A DNA stretch of 64,000 bases from Flaccisagitta enflata (taxonomy: Eukaryota > Chaetognatha > Sagittoidea > Aphragmophora): contig OZ231127.1 of the NCBI GenBank assembly GCA_965153355.1, forward strand, positions 12,276,001 through 12,340,000, given 5' to 3'. The position numbers and the translations under genes are program-made. The notes under the pieces were generated by a model. That model did not search any database. It worked only from the letters and a program-made list of their open reading frames with translations, and was not told the origin of the DNA. This document shows positions 1 to 13,654 of this stretch, piece after piece (position 1 is the first letter of the stretch; each line of letters begins with the position of its first letter).

Positions 1-532
1 TATAGAGGGCTGAAGGCATACAAGAGCCTAAACTGAGGTCTAAGAAGGCTGATAGAAGGCCTGAGAATGCCGATTGGAAGTTTGAGAGGGCTGACTTGAG
101 GCTTGAGAGAGCTGGATTAAGGCCGTAAAGGCCTGAGAACTGATTTGAAGCCTGGGAGCAATAAATTGAGGTTTTGATGGCTGATTAGAGGCCTGCGAGG
201 CCTAACTTGAGGCATGAGAGGCCAGAGCCCTGGCCTGAGAATTTGGATTTGAGGCCCAAGAGAGCCAGATTGAGGCCTGAGAGGCCAGATTTGAGCCTGA
301 GAGGCCAGATTTGAGGCCCGAGAGGCCAGATTTGAGGCCTGAGAGGCCAGATTTGAGTTCTGAGAGACCAGACTGAGCCCTGCCCTGATTTGAGGCCTGA
401 GAGTTGATTTGTGCCTGGAGGGTCTGATGAAGGTGGACGTCTGGGACGAACGAATCCACGGACTGGACGGACGGACGAACGAAAGTCCCCCTGTGTTCTA
501 CAGCAGGACTGCCCTTCGCCGCGCCCAAAAAG
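1..532 (+). mobile_element. E10: 3' part of a minisatellite-cored element (GGGCAGCGG family), cut by window start
   Basis: The stretch to about 420 is a degenerate tandem array of 21-22 bp units built around GAGAGGCCAGATTTGAGGC. A short GGACGG tract follows at about 455-480, then a terminal motif with CTGTGTTCTACAG and GCGCCCAAAAAGG. The same order (minisatellite, GACGG tract, this end) is seen in E8 and E9, which have intact inverted ends. The 5' end lies outside the window. An open frame on the minus strand is a translation of the repeat and is not taken as a gene. Confidence 0.65.
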
Positions 533-633
533 GATGAAGAGAGAAGATTAATTTAACACGTGTCAAAGAAATGAGAACGAGCCGCCTTGGCCTTGATTTG
601 CTGGGCTTGGAGAGAGAGAGGGAAGAAAGTTAA

Positions 634-1104
634 GGACAAAACACAATAGGTATATATATCACTCTTGCTTTTGATTCAATTTTGACGTTTAATAATCGTT
701 GTAACAACAACTGGTTGCTGAATTAAGCTGGTGTTGCTACAGTTCGCAACCAATCAAACAGAATGAGACTTGCGCATTCATAATCCCATGTGAAATTATG
801 AGAAGCTTTACATGTCGCAACATACTTTTATATAAAAATAAAATTTTTTATCAATATTTGATTTAATTATAATGCAATGTTAAAAAATCATTTCTACAAA
901 AATAACAATATATCAATTGTCTTAATCATAATCAGAAATTATGAAATACGTAATCTTCTCATTCTATTTTGAAAGTTAGATTTTAACTTTAAACTTTAAC
1001 AGCTATTGTACAAACAACCAATTGTTATTTACAGCATTCTGTTCAACATCAGTGGGTTAGATCAAAACCAACGGAGTGATATATATACCTATTGTGTTTT
1101 GTCC
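634..1104. mobile_element. M1: MITE with perfect 31-bp terminal inverted repeats
   Basis: The first 31 bases (634-664, beginning GGACAAAACACAATAGG) are the exact reverse complement of 1074-1104. The 409-bp interior is AT-rich and has no coding potential. The size and perfect ends fit a recently active non-autonomous DNA transposon. I could not identify a convincing target-site duplication, so the superfamily is left open. Confidence 0.75.
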
Positions 1105-2600
1105 GCTGACTGTAAAGAGATAGAGATACAGAATATAACATTTCCTTAACCATATGAGAAAAACAAGGCGACAACCCATGTACCATCAGGGGCAACGATG
1201 AATTATTTTGGAAAAGGCATTGACGTAAAAATCATCCAGTCCGAAACAGTTTTGCTGATGGACTGACCAACTGTCAGACGGACCGACTCAGCAAGTTGTA
1301 GAGTCGAGTTCACGCAGCTAGTAAGGAAGAAGTTAGGTGAGAAAAAAAAGCTACATTGAACGACAGAAAGTGTATTCGTGTTCGGTGAAACATAATTTCT
1401 AGAGAAAAAAATGTCAACATGGGAGTTATTAAGAATGCTGTAGCTCTTTGTACATGTAATCTCTCAAAACTTTTTTACGCAAAACATTGCCAAAAATTGC
1501 AACATTGCCACAAATGCCAAATATTCACAATAAACAATACATCGACAGGCCGACGAACGCATACAGAGAGACAAAATGAAAGATTCGATGAGCACTTAGA
1601 CGACACAAAAGAGATAAACGCAAGAAGACACACGAAAAAGGCAATCAGAATAAAAAGAGACTTTTAAACTGGGGAGGGGAAAAAGTGATGTTAGTTGTCG
1701 GTCGTCTTTGTTAATGGGTTTGGAATTCAATTCGAGCTCATTCCGTTTTCTACACTATCAAAGACTATCAAAGTCTATCAACACTAACGTATAAAGACTA
1801 TCAAATTCTAAAGACTATCCGAACCAACGTCTATCGGAGAAATAAGGAGAGAAAATTGTAATCTATTCAATTCCACGATTCCTATCAAGAGAGAAAAGAG
1901 AGGACGGGAAGAATTACACCCATTTTCTCTGTGTCTATCTCTCTGTCTCTCTGTCTGTCTTCCTGGCCTTTCTCTCAATCATACGGTCCCATCTCTCTTC
2001 CTATCACCCCTCCCCTTACCCCTAAACCCCCATTCACGCCCCTTGCTACTAGTATACTCTTATCTCGTAATCTTCATTCTCATTTTCCCTTTCATTTCTT
2101 TTCCGAAAAATCTCATTAACATTTATTCGTCGGTCCATAAAGTCCCCATGGGGTGATATAGAAAAATAACTCGTTGGGGCAGCTTTAGAAATCGCAACAC
2201 TCACCCCCTCCTCACCATCCTCCTCACCCTCCCCCCTCTCTCACCACCCGCCTCACCCCCCCCCCCTCACCACCCTCCTCATCCCCGTCAATAACAAGAG
2301 AGAACGAGAGACGGAAAATCCCTCCTTTGTTTACATTAAACGGGATGATTACCCAGACCGCGCCTCCAAAACAAGACCAACAAACCTACCATCAACCAAC
2401 CAAATAACCAACTATTCCAGCGAAAAAGCAGAAAATTATTCTGCCAGCCTATAAACCAACTAGGCAACCAAATGAGTACCAATCCATGCAACCAAAAGAC
2501 TATCAAACCAACTAATCAAAAAACCAACTGGCTTTCCATTAATAGAATCTGAACTAACCAATAATAAATCAATCACTAGTTAACCTAAAAACAAACAACT
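1105..2600. other. No gene recognised: AT-rich unique sequence
   Basis: Short open frames (for example 1419-1667, plus) show no domain or splice support. A CTATCAAAG-type degenerate tandem repeat lies at about 1755-1830. CT-rich and C-rich stretches lie at 1920-2060 and 2200-2285. Nothing else stands out. Confidence 0.5.
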
Positions 2601-2601
2601 A

Positions 2602-2690
2602 ACTAACCATCCAACCAACCAACCAACCAACCAACCAACCAACCAACCAGACAACCAACCAACCAACCAACCAACCAACCAGACAACCAT
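2602..2690. repeat. (CCAA)n microsatellite
   Basis: Near-perfect tetranucleotide array, with looser CCAA-rich sequence upstream from about 2370. The minus-strand open frame through it (Gly-Trp-Leu-Val repeats) is a translation of the array. Confidence 0.9.
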
Positions 2691-4335
2691 CCTCATCTTT
2701 GTTTACATAAAATCGGATGATTATTTGGCGCGCCCCAAAAGTCGACAACGCTGCCAAGTTTTGCTCAAAGCAAATGGCTATGAAAAACGGTTTCATGAGA
2801 TCACGTCTATAAATGATAGAAATTACACTGATATGTGGCTATAAATACGGTCTCTTGGGATTCCGACTATACGTCATGGAATTTACACTCAACTCGAGCA
2901 CCCCTGCATTAAAACATAGGATTTTTGAATATGATTTCAAAGAAATCGGCTTTTTAATAAAAGAATATTTATTTTTAATTTCTTTTTAATAGTAATGCTT
3001 TCCAACTTCATGAAAACAAAAGATAAGGCTCGCGGGCGAGTTTGTTTTTCTCAAAAACAAAACAGCGAGTACAAAACCGTTATGCAAGAAATATATGGGG
3101 GAAAAAAAGGCCTTGATATGTATTCTTTGATTTGATGCTGATCGGTGAATTTAAACATGCGTTAAGCTAAAAAAAAAGAAAGTAAGAAACGTTTTTGCGC
3201 CCCCCCCCTTCATCCGCCTGTGATGGTGAAAGGATAAAAACATATAAAAATAAGAAAAGATAAATGCTTGGAGATGGAGATAGACATGTGAATCTAGAGA
3301 TGTCTCACAGAGTTCATCCTCCCTCCCACAACCTTGCAGCGTTTTTTATGAACGCCCCATTAAGTAACCTTTCACTCAATCCTCTATTTTCATCTTTTCT
3401 CATGTCTCTTCTTTTTTTTTCTTTAAATAGGATCTTCTTTGAATGTTCTCTCCTAGTTTCTTTCCTCTTCCTTCCTTACTCTCTCCCAGCCCCCCTACAA
3501 CCTCCCCCCCCTCTTCCACCCTCCTTTCCCTTCTTTCCTTCTAATTCTGTCTTACATCCTGTCCTCCTCTGTCCCCCGTATTCCCCATTTCCTTGATCAT
3601 CCCTGCCGTCTCAAATTTCCCCGTCTTACTCTTAAACTTCATCTTGTTTACCTAGGACCTGTCTTCACCCACCCCCATGCAACCCAACCTCCTATCCCTC
3701 CCCCCCTGCCCCCTCTCCTTCCCCCTCCCCAACCCCAAGTCTGCCTCCTCTCCTTCCCCCTCCCCACCCCCAAGTCTGCCTCCTCTTCTTCCCCCCCCCT
3801 CCACCCCCATATCTGCCTCTTCCTCGATTGTCGCCTTTCCTTAAGTTTTCTCATACACTTTTTCTATATTTTTCTTACTAGCCAAAGGCAGAGAGAAGAA
3901 ATGGGAGATGTAGGATCGAGTTCAAAGGTTGATAGCCGTCATTGTCAGATATAGAAAATAAAGAGAGAGAGAAGAACCACATTCATATATTCACGCTTTT
4001 CTTCCTTTTCAGTTCTATGATCTATATCTTATAACTATAACTTTGTATACATATCATAGATTCACTCCCAACCCAAAGAAGAGAGATTACTCAAAAAAGG
4101 TGGGAACGAAGATCTTTACAGGAACATCTGAACTTTTCTTTTTCTCTCTCTCTCTCTCTTTTATGATTTTCGTGAAATATTTGGCAGGGAGTGGTCATAA
4201 ATATTGAAAGTTAAAACCTAAATGTTAGGGAAATAAATAGGGCAATGCACTTCCCCCCTCTTTATGCCTTCGATGCACTGGGAGACACTTAAAAGGAAAC
4301 TGAATACTGAGCACTTTATGCTTTTGCGTGACGCA

Positions 4336-4339
<4 letters not shown>
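2691..4339. other. No gene recognised: AT-rich DNA with pyrimidine-rich tracts
   Basis: The stretch includes AT-rich sequence at 2820-3180 and C/T-rich tracts at 3300-3600 and 3650-3840, where imperfect CCCCCACCCCC-like units recur. The remainder is plain. Open frames in the pyrimidine tracts are low complexity and lack recognisable domains. Confidence 0.5.

Positions 4340-4422
<83 letters not shown>
4340..4422. repeat. (AG)n microsatellite
   Basis: Uninterrupted dinucleotide array of about 83 bp with the purine strand on plus. Open frames through it encode Arg-Glu or Leu-Ser runs and are not genes. Confidence 0.95.
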
Positions 4423-4424
<2 letters not shown>

Positions 4425-4797
4425 GATGGCACTGACGGAGAGACTTAAAACAAACTTAAAAATCATTTACAAAAAATCCGTCCGTTCCCGTTCACTGCCT
4501 AGCCTCGTATATGCTCTATCGATGGTAACGAGCCGTCCTAATCTAAGAACTAGCAGGACGTGGTCTAACGAAAGTGTACAAATCGACCACTTCCACTCAG
4601 TAGTTTAACGAATCGAGAATTTTTAGGTGCGCCATAGCACCTCTATAACTAGCTCTGTCTGTTGGTCGGTCGGTCGGTTGGTCGGTCGGTCGGTTGGTCG
4701 GTCACGCTCGAGTTGAAAATCTCGAAAAGAAGCAAAAATCACTTGAAATGATTCAGAAATCAATTGAAAACTCATTTCGTTCATTTCAATCACTAAA

Positions 4798-5605
4798 ATT
4801 CATTCATTCATTCATTCATTCATTCATTCATTCCTTCATTCCATTCATTCAATCATTTCATTCTATCATTTTATTCAATCATTTCATTCAATCATTTCAT
4901 TCCATCATTTCATTCAATCATTTCATTCATTTCATTCATTCATTCATTTCATTCATTCATTCATTTCATTCATTCATTTCATTTCATTTTTCATTTCATT
5001 CATTTCATTCATTTCATTCATTTCATTCATTTCATTCATTCATTCATCATTCATTCATTCATTTCATTTCATTCATTTCATTCATTTCATTCATTTCATT
5101 CATTTCATTCATTCATTTCATTCATTCATTTCATTCATTCATTTCATTCATTCATTTCATTCATTCATTTCATTCATTCATTCATTCATTCATTCATTCA
5201 TTTCATTCATTCATTCATTTCATTCATTCATTCATTCATTCATTCATTCATTTCATTCATTTCATTCATTTCATTCATTTCATTCATTTCATTCATTTCA
5301 TTCATTTCATTCATTTCATTCATTCATTTCATTCATTTCATTCATTTCATTCATTTCATTCATTCATTCATTCATTCATTCATTGCTTTCATTCATTCAT
5401 TTCATTCATTCATTTATTCATTGCTTTCATTCATTCATTTCATTCATTCATTCATTTCATTCATTCATTCATTCATTGCTTTCATTTATTCATTTCATTC
5501 ATTCATTTTGTTCATTTCATTCATTTCATTCATCTCATTCATCTCATTCATTTCATTCATCTCATTCATTTCATTCATTTCATTCATTCATTCATTCAAT
5601 GAAAA
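4798..5605. repeat. (TTCA)n array inside E1
   Basis: About 800 bp of CATT units with frequent extra TTCAT blocks. It lies inside E1, between the GACC-type tract and the 21-bp minisatellite. The matching place in E2 holds only a short unique sequence. Confidence 0.9.
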
Positions 5606-5804
5606 TGTTTGAAATAAATTGAAAACTCATTTTGTTCATTTCATTCACTGAAATACATTTCATTCACTAAAATTCATTTCATTCACTAAAATAATCAGCT
5701 ACGTTGAGGTCATTCATTAAAATTCATTTCATTCACTAAAATTCATATCATTCAATAAAATTCATTTCATTCACTAAAATAATCAGCTACGTTGAGGTCT
5801 GATC

Positions 5805-6018
5805 AAGCTGGGGATAGGTCGGATAGGTCTGGTAATAGGTCGGATAGGTATGGGGATAGGTCTGTTAGAGCTCGGGATAGGTCTGATAGAGCTCGGGATA
5901 GGTCTGATAGAGCTCGGGATAGGTCTGATAGAGCTCGGGATAGGTCTGAGAGAGCTTGGGATAGGCCTGAGAGGGCTCGGGATAGGTCTGATAGAGCTAG
6001 GGATAGGTCTGATGGAGC
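5805..6018. repeat. 21-bp minisatellite core of E1
   Basis: About ten units of GATAGGTCTGATAGAGCTCGG. E2 carries the same unit in reverse complement at 21314-21495. Open frames on both strands are translations of the array (Arg-Ser-Asp-Arg or Ile-Arg-Pro repeats). Confidence 0.9.
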
Positions 6019-6537
6019 TAAGGATAGGTCTAAAAATAAATAACGCCCGGCGCACCGTCTTGGCCCGTGTATCCGGCCTTGTTTTTTTTCGAGAAATCGA
6101 GAAATCGAGAAATCGAGAAATCGAGAAATTTCACCAAGTCGCTGATATTGGCGTCATTTTTACCATTTTTTTGTAGCGGAAAAGAAACAAAACTCATACC
6201 TGTTTTACTCATTTTCTTACATGCAATGGTGATACGTTTTTCTTTTGAGTACATGAGAAAATATAATTCAGTAAATTGGTTTGAATTCCAACTGGCTGTA
6301 TTCGTATTTAGTCCATTCAGAAATCATACATCGTAAAACTGCGTCATGCAAATTAGGCTTTTAACATCACCGAAACGTGAGATAATTTTTCGTCGCGATG
6401 ATACGCACAAACACCGCTCAACAGCGGAAATTTGATGCGCATCAGACTGACGGACCAACAAACATGACATCGTTGACTTTGAGAATAGCGTGAACGTTGA
6501 TAATACACTTTCACACTTCTCTCTTTCTTTCTCTTAC

Positions 6538-8080
6538 CGGTATTTTGTTGATTGTTGCAACTGATTTGGAATGTGGGACTTTCACTACAGACGCATCCTT
6601 CGGGGCAAGCGACGCCTAAACCGGATGAAGAAGATGATGAAGATGACGTTGACGACGAAGAAGATGATGAAGAAGAGGACGCCACCGAAGATGTTTGATC
6701 GATAGGCGCCATTCTGGCTCCATAAGGCGCCACCGCGGAGACGTGAAGAAATGAGAGAGACACGAAGAGAAGAAACAAAACAAAGCCTGAATCACGCAAA
6801 GACGAGAGAAGTTTCTTAATGACGCCGGAAACGGCCGCGGAACCGCTTCGGACTCGTTCTCGGCGACGAGGCGGTGGAGACAGAGATGAAGCAGGAGTCG
6901 ACGACGCTGTTGTTGAAGATGCTGTCGGCGCCGTTGTTGAAGATGCTGTCGACGCCGTTGTTGATGTCTTTGACGTCGTCGTCGAGTTGTCGAACAGGTT
7001 TGTCAGGCGCAGCTTCGACTTTATTGTTGTTTTTATCGACGTCGTCGTCGTCGAACATTCCGTCGAAAACATGGACTTCGATAAAGAGGATGATGCTGAA
7101 GAAGACGACGATGACGACGATGCTGAAAGTGAAGAGTTTCTTCGATGTCGACTTCGTTGTGGTCGTTGTTGACGATTTTGAGAATGAAGTTGAGAGGAAT
7201 TATCGGGACTTAGAAGACGAGAAGAAACACTTTCGTCGTTGAGACTAGGAGCAACTTGACAAGAATATGGAAAAACGGAGGAGGTGGAGGAGGAGGAGGA
7301 ATGAGCTAGAGTTGACGACATCTTCTTCGACGGGCACGATTGTTCAGTCGACGCAGCGCACAACCGTTCGTGAGCACTGGAGGAGGAGGCGAAGGACGAG
7401 GAAAAGAAAGAGGAGGCGGACGCATCGGCAATGTCTGGAATTCTATCCTGCTGCTGTTGGTGCTGCTGTTGTTGCTGTTGTTGCTGCAGCGTCGGCGGCG
7501 GAATCGGGAACGAGGCTCGTCGTTTATTGAGCCTGCAGGATCCGCAAAGATTCGAATGTCGACGCGGAGGCGAAAACGTCTGAGCTGTGATGGAGGATAA
7601 CGAAGACCTCGAACTCGGAGGTTGTTTTGACGAGGGAGTTCCGATCAAAGTCGACGTCATCGTTGCATTCGACGAGGTATTCCAGTCGGAAAAGGAGGAA
7701 CCGGAAGAAACGTCGACGACGACGGAAGCCTCAACTAGTTTGTCGACGACATCTGAAGAGGACGATGTTGACGACGATGTTGACGACGATGTCCGGATGG
7801 ATGACGAGAGTAGGGATGAATTTGTGGTGTTGAAGGCGGCGGAAAAGGGCTTCCTCATCATTATCTTGGCGTTGAAATTGGCGGAGTTGTTGTCGTTGGC
7901 TGATGATGATTTTGACGTTGCCGTTGTTGCTGTTGCTGTCGCTGTGGTCGTCGTTTTGGCAAATATGGTCGTTTTTGTGGTGGTGGCTGTCGTGGGCGAG
8001 GCTGTGGTGGTGGCGGCGATGGCCCGAGCCAAGGCCTCGGTGGCCGTGGAATGAGATTGAAGGGAGAAACAAACTTCCAT
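6538..8080 (-). CDS. 5' coding exon of a leucine-rich-repeat membrane or secreted protein (partial)
   Basis: Seen: an open frame on the minus strand gives 514 complete codons before the donor GTAAGAG at 6537, so the exon ends in phase 1. Residues 1-430 are low-complexity Ser/Thr/Gln-rich. Residues about 431-452 are strongly hydrophobic. A second Ser run follows, then Cys492, Cys496, Cys498 and Cys508. Family knowledge: the C-x3-C-x-C-x9-C spacing and the string CPEGCVC are typical of the LRR N-terminal cap in Slit, LRR-receptor and adhesion proteins, with the repeats on later exons. Inference: the hydrophobic stretch is a signal peptide or signal anchor, and the cap is extracellular. The start is uncertain. 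The first ATG at 8080 gives a very long leader, the next useful Met is near residue 337, and an upstream exon is possible. The frame past 6538 is intronic. No downstream LRR exon was found in the window. Confidence 0.6.
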
Positions 8081-8174
8081 CGTTTTTCACAATCTGGAAA
8101 AAAAGAAAGAAAAAAAAATAAGGAAAGAAATAGCGGACGAGGGGGCTCAGACTACCGTGAAAGTCATTGGGGGA

Positions 8175-8314
<140 letters not shown>

Positions 8315-8371
8315 GACTATTTCTGTGAGCGAAAAAAAAGAACGCATGGGCGCGCGCCCGAACATGAAGAA

Positions 8372-8503
8372 AACAAGGCCAAGTAGGCCAATAAGATGCG
8401 ACGTGTGGATAGTCGAACGAATACGTTACCCAACAGACCAACCGACCAACTGACCGACCAACGAACACAGCCAGATATAGAGGTGCTTTGTCGCACCTAA
8501 AAA
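8372..8503 (+). mobile_element. E3: short Helentron-like element, GGTGCGAC subfamily
   Basis: Starts AACAAGGCCAAGTAGGCC, which contains a GGCC hairpin, followed by GATGCGACGTGTGG. A GACC/AACC tract leads to the 3' hairpin GGTGCTTTGTCGCACC and TAAAAA. E4 at 45 kb is a second copy in the opposite orientation, and the shared borders define both. Confidence 0.8.
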
Positions 8504-9985
<1,482 letters not shown>

Positions 9986-10169
9986 CACAATGAGCATTGC
10001 TGCGCATATGCACTGACGCTTATTGAAAAAAATCAAAATGTTTGAAAAAAGAACATGATATTTTGAAAAAATGAAATGACGTAGCGGAAAGGAGGAAAGC
10101 ATTGAAATAATGAATTGAAAAAAGTAGAATCTAAAATGAGGAGCGAAAAAAGGCACAGCTGAGAAGTAT

Positions 10170-13031
10170 AACAAGTGGCGTTCGCCATAATGTGTTCCAC
10201 GATAACTTGATTGAGCATGAATAATAATACAATAATTCTAAGGAGTCATCCAATACTAATGTTCATAGAAATCTGTGTTATACATATTGGCCGCCTGTAG
10301 GCGGCCCAACTGCCTGTCTTCATAACTGCGGGGCGTATAACTGTGAGGCTTATAACCGCAGGGCTTGAAACCGCGAGGCTTACAACCACGGGGTGTATAA
10401 CCACGGGGTTTATGACCACAGGATTCCTAACTATGGGGCTTATAACTGCAGGGCTCATGACCGCAGGGCTTATAACCCCGGGGCTCATAAACTGGGGTGT
10501 GTGACACACATTTACAGAAAACTGGGCTTTGTGGCACACATTCGGAGAAAACTGGGCTTTGTGACACACATTTGGAGAAAAATAGGCGGTGACACACATT
10601 TAGAGAAAACTTGGCTGTGTGACACACATTCTGAGAAAACTGGCTTGTGTGACACACAATAGAGAAAACTAGGCTGCGTTACACACATTCAGAGAAAACA
10701 AGGCTGTATGACACACATTTAGAGAAAATTAGGCTGTGTGAGACACATTTGGAGAAAACTGGGCTGTGTGACACACATTTGCAAAAAACTGGGTTGTGTG
10801 ACACACAATGGAGAAAACTGGGCTGTGTGACACACATTTGTAGAAAACTGGGCTGTGTGACATACATGTGTAAAAAACTGGGTTGCGTGACACACAATGG
10901 AGAAAACTAGGTTGCGTGACACACATTTGGAGAAATTCGGAGAAAACAAGGCTGTATGACACACACTCAGAGAAAACTAGGTTGTGTGACAAACAAAGGA
11001 GAAAACATGGCTGTGTGACACACATTTGAAGAAAACTGGACTGTGTGACACACATTTGGAGAAAACTGGGTTGTGTGACACACATTCAGATAAAATTGTG
11101 TGACACACAATGGAGAAAACTGGGTTGTGTGACACACAATGGAAAAAACTGGGTTGTGTGACACACAATGGAGAAAACTGGGCTGTGTAACACACATTTC
11201 GAGAAACCTGGACTGTGTGACACACATTCGGAAAAAACTGGGTTGTGTGACACACAATGGAGAAAGCTAGGCTGTATGACACACATTTGGAGAAAACTGG
11301 ACTGTGTGACACACATTCGGAGAAAACTGGGTTATGTGACACACAATGGAGAAAACTGGGCTGTGTGATACACATTTGGAGTAAACTGGACTGTGTGACC
11401 GCATTGGGAGAAAACTGGGTTGTGTGACACACATTGGGAGAAAACTGGGTTGTGTGACACACAATGGAGATAACTGGGCTGTGTGACACACATTCGGAGA
11501 AAACTAGACTGTGTGACACACATTTGGAGAAAACTGGACTGTGTGACACACATTCAAAGAAAACTAGGTTGTGTGACACATAATGGAGAAAACTGGGCTG
11601 TGTGACACACATTTGGAGAAACCTTGACTGTGTGACACACATTTGGAGAAAACTCGGTTTTGTGACACACAATGAAGAAAACTAGGCTGTGTGACACAGA
11701 TTTGGAGAAAACTGGACTGTGTGACACACATTTGGAGAAAACTGGACTGTGTGACACACATTTGGAGAAAACTGGGGTTGTGGACACAATGGAGAAACTG
11801 GGCTGTGTGACACACATTTGGAGAAAAACTGACTGTGTGACACACTTGGAGAAAACTGGCTATGTGACACACATTTGGAAAAACTGGGCTGTGTGACACA
11901 CATTGATCAACAAAGACACATTTGGAGAAAATCTACTGTGTGACACACATTTGGAGAAAACTGGACTGTGTGACACACATTCGAAGAAAACTGGCCAGTG
12001 GACACACAATGGAGAAAACTGGGCTGTGTGACACATTTGAGAAACCTTGACTGTGTGACATACATTCGGAGAAAACTGGGTTGTGTGGACACAATGAAGA
12101 AAAAATCAGGCTGTGTGACACATTTGGAGAAAACTGGACTGTGTGACACACATTTGGAGAAACTTGGACTGTGTGACACACATTCGGAGAAAACTGGGTT
12201 GTGTGACACACAATGGAGAAAACTGGGCTGTGTGACAGACATTCGGAGAAAACTGGACTGTGTGACACACACTTGGAGAAAACTGGGTTGTGTGACACAC
12301 ATTTGGAAAAAACTGGGTTGTGTGACACACAATGGAGTGACTGGGCTGTGTGACACACATTCGGAGAAAACTGGACTCTGTGACACACATTCGGAGCAAA
12401 CTGGGTTGTGTGACACACAATGGAGAGAACTGGGCTGTGTGACACACATTTGGAGAAAACTGGGCTGTGTGACACACATTCGGAGAAAACTAGACTGTGT
12501 GACACACATTTGGAGGAAACTGGGTTGTGTGACACACAATGGAGAAAACTGGGCTGTGTGACCCACATTTGGAAAAACTGGACTGTGTGACACACATTCG
12601 GAGAAAACTGGGTTGTGTGACACACAATGGAGAAAACTAGGCTGTGTGACACAAATTCGGAGAATACTGGGCTATGTGACACCCTATGGAGAAAACTGGG
12701 TTGTGTGACACACAATGGAGAAAACTGGGCTATGTGACACACATTTGGAGAAAACTGGACTGTGTGACACACAACGGAGAAAACTGGGCTATGTGACACA
12801 TATTTGGAGAAAACTGGGCTGTGTGACACACATTCGGAGAATACTGGGTTGTGTGACACACTATGGAGAAAACTAGGCTGTGTGACACACATTTGGAGAA
12901 TACTGGGCTATGTGACACCCTATGGAGAAAACTGGGTTGTGTGACACACGGACGGACGGACGGACGGACGGACGGACGAACGGACGAACGGAGAAACTCT
13001 GAATATATAGTGTTCCACTATCGTGGAACAC
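10170..13031 (+). mobile_element. E5: 2.9-kb Helentron-like element with a 30-bp minisatellite core (copy 1)
   Basis: Begins AACAAGTGGCGTTCGCCATA, where TGGCG pairs with CGCCA. TGTTCCACGATA follows at about 10191. The unique 5' part continues to about 10290, then a short GGGCTTATAACC-type repeat (about 10320-10490). About 80 units of a roughly 30-bp minisatellite extend to 12945. A GACGG tract precedes the 3' hairpin, GTGTTCCAC pairing with GTGGAACAC around TATC. The hairpin arm TATCGTGGAACA is the exact reverse complement of the 5' motif. A second copy, E24, has near-identical ends, which fixes the borders. Long frames encoding repeated Cys-His-Thr-x-Gln-Phe-Ser-Pro motifs are repeat translations. 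Confidence 0.85.
10490..12945. repeat. 30-bp minisatellite of E5
   Basis: Units alternate between two variants, one with GTGACACACATTTGGAGAAA and one with GTGACACACAATGGAGAAAA, with 29-31 bp periods. The unit length is often a multiple of three. That keeps several frames open and gives misleading proteins of up to 319 residues. Confidence 0.95.
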
Positions 13032-13412
13032 AACAAGCCCAAGAGGGCAACAGTCGCGTGCGTCTGGAAATGACAAACAAAATGTTGAAATGTTAAGAAT
13101 TGTTAAAAAATGTTATAAGATGTTAAAAAATGTTAAAAAATGTTAAACAATGTTAAAAAATGTTAAAAATGTTAAAAAATGTTAAGAAATGTTAAGAAAT
13201 GTTAAAAAGGTTAAAAAGTGTTAAAATGCCAAAAATGTCAGGAAATGTTAAAAAAATGTTTAAAAAGGTTAAAAACTGTTAAAAAATGCTAAAAAATGTT
13301 AAAGAATGATAAAACTGTCAAAAATTTAAAAACGTTACGGGACGGACGGACAGACCGACCGACCGACCGACCGACAGACCAAGGTGTAGAGTCGCGTGCA
13401 CGCGACTAAAAA
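13032..13412 (+). mobile_element. E6: Helentron-like element, AGTCGCGTG subfamily, with an AATGTTAAAA core
   Basis: Begins AACAAGCCCAAGAGGGCAAC (GCCC/GGGC hairpin), then AGTCGCGTGC. A tandem array of about 10-11 bp AATGTTAAAA units (13076-13340) and a GACC tract follow. It ends with the perfect 18-bp palindrome AGTCGCGTGCACGCGACT and AAAAA. The 5' AGTCGCGTGC is the reverse complement of the palindrome's right half. It starts directly at the tail of E5. Confidence 0.85.
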
Positions 13413-13654
13413 TGGTATATATGTTGATGCTATTTTCATTAAAAACTTCAGTAAAAGAGTGTTTTCTATGTTTTGCGCTTTATTTCATTCTATTTCATTT
13501 TATTTTTTGTTCCTTATTTTCTATTTAATCTTCTATTTCATTTTTCATGTTTTTTTTTTCAACTCGTGTGTGTTCATCTGATTGGCAAAACGGCCAAAAT
13601 CGATAAGAAACTTTTTTAGTTTTTTTTCGTTTCAGTTTCAAATTTGCCGATATA

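Larger units (their letters stand above)
4620..6083 (-). mobile_element. E1: Helentron-like non-autonomous element, GGTGCGC subfamily, with a large (TTCA)n expansion
   Basis: Read on the minus strand, it starts AACAAGGCCGGATACACGG (6083 downward) and carries GGTGCGC in the inner 5' part. A 21-bp minisatellite (about 6015-5810) and a long (TTCA)n array (about 5600-4800) follow. A GACC-type tract leads to the 3' hairpin GGTGCTATGGCGCACC followed by TAAAAA. The same ends and internal order occur in E2, which lacks the TTCA expansion, so E2 defines the borders. The 302-residue Ser/Phe/Ile/His open frame inside is repeat translation. Confidence 0.8.

Noticed and set aside
4694-5602. 302-residue frame rich in His, Phe and Ser
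   Set aside because: Translation of the (TTCA)n array inside E1.
8372-8503. tRNA-derived SINE
   Set aside because: I could not find A-box/B-box motifs or a tRNA fold. The paired head and tail motifs fit a Helentron-like layout better.
10490-12945. Long frames (up to 319 residues) with Cys-His-Thr-x-Gln-Phe-Ser-Pro repeats, looking like a zinc-finger or cuticle protein
   Set aside because: They are translations of a 30-bp minisatellite open in several frames. There is no unique N- or C-terminal domain, and the sister array at 51-53 kb is full of frameshifts.
13385-13412. Rho-independent terminator for the hairpin plus A-run
   Set aside because: The hairpin with AAAAA (TTTTT on the other strand) recurs at element ends in a eukaryotic context. 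It is the 3' end of mobile elements.
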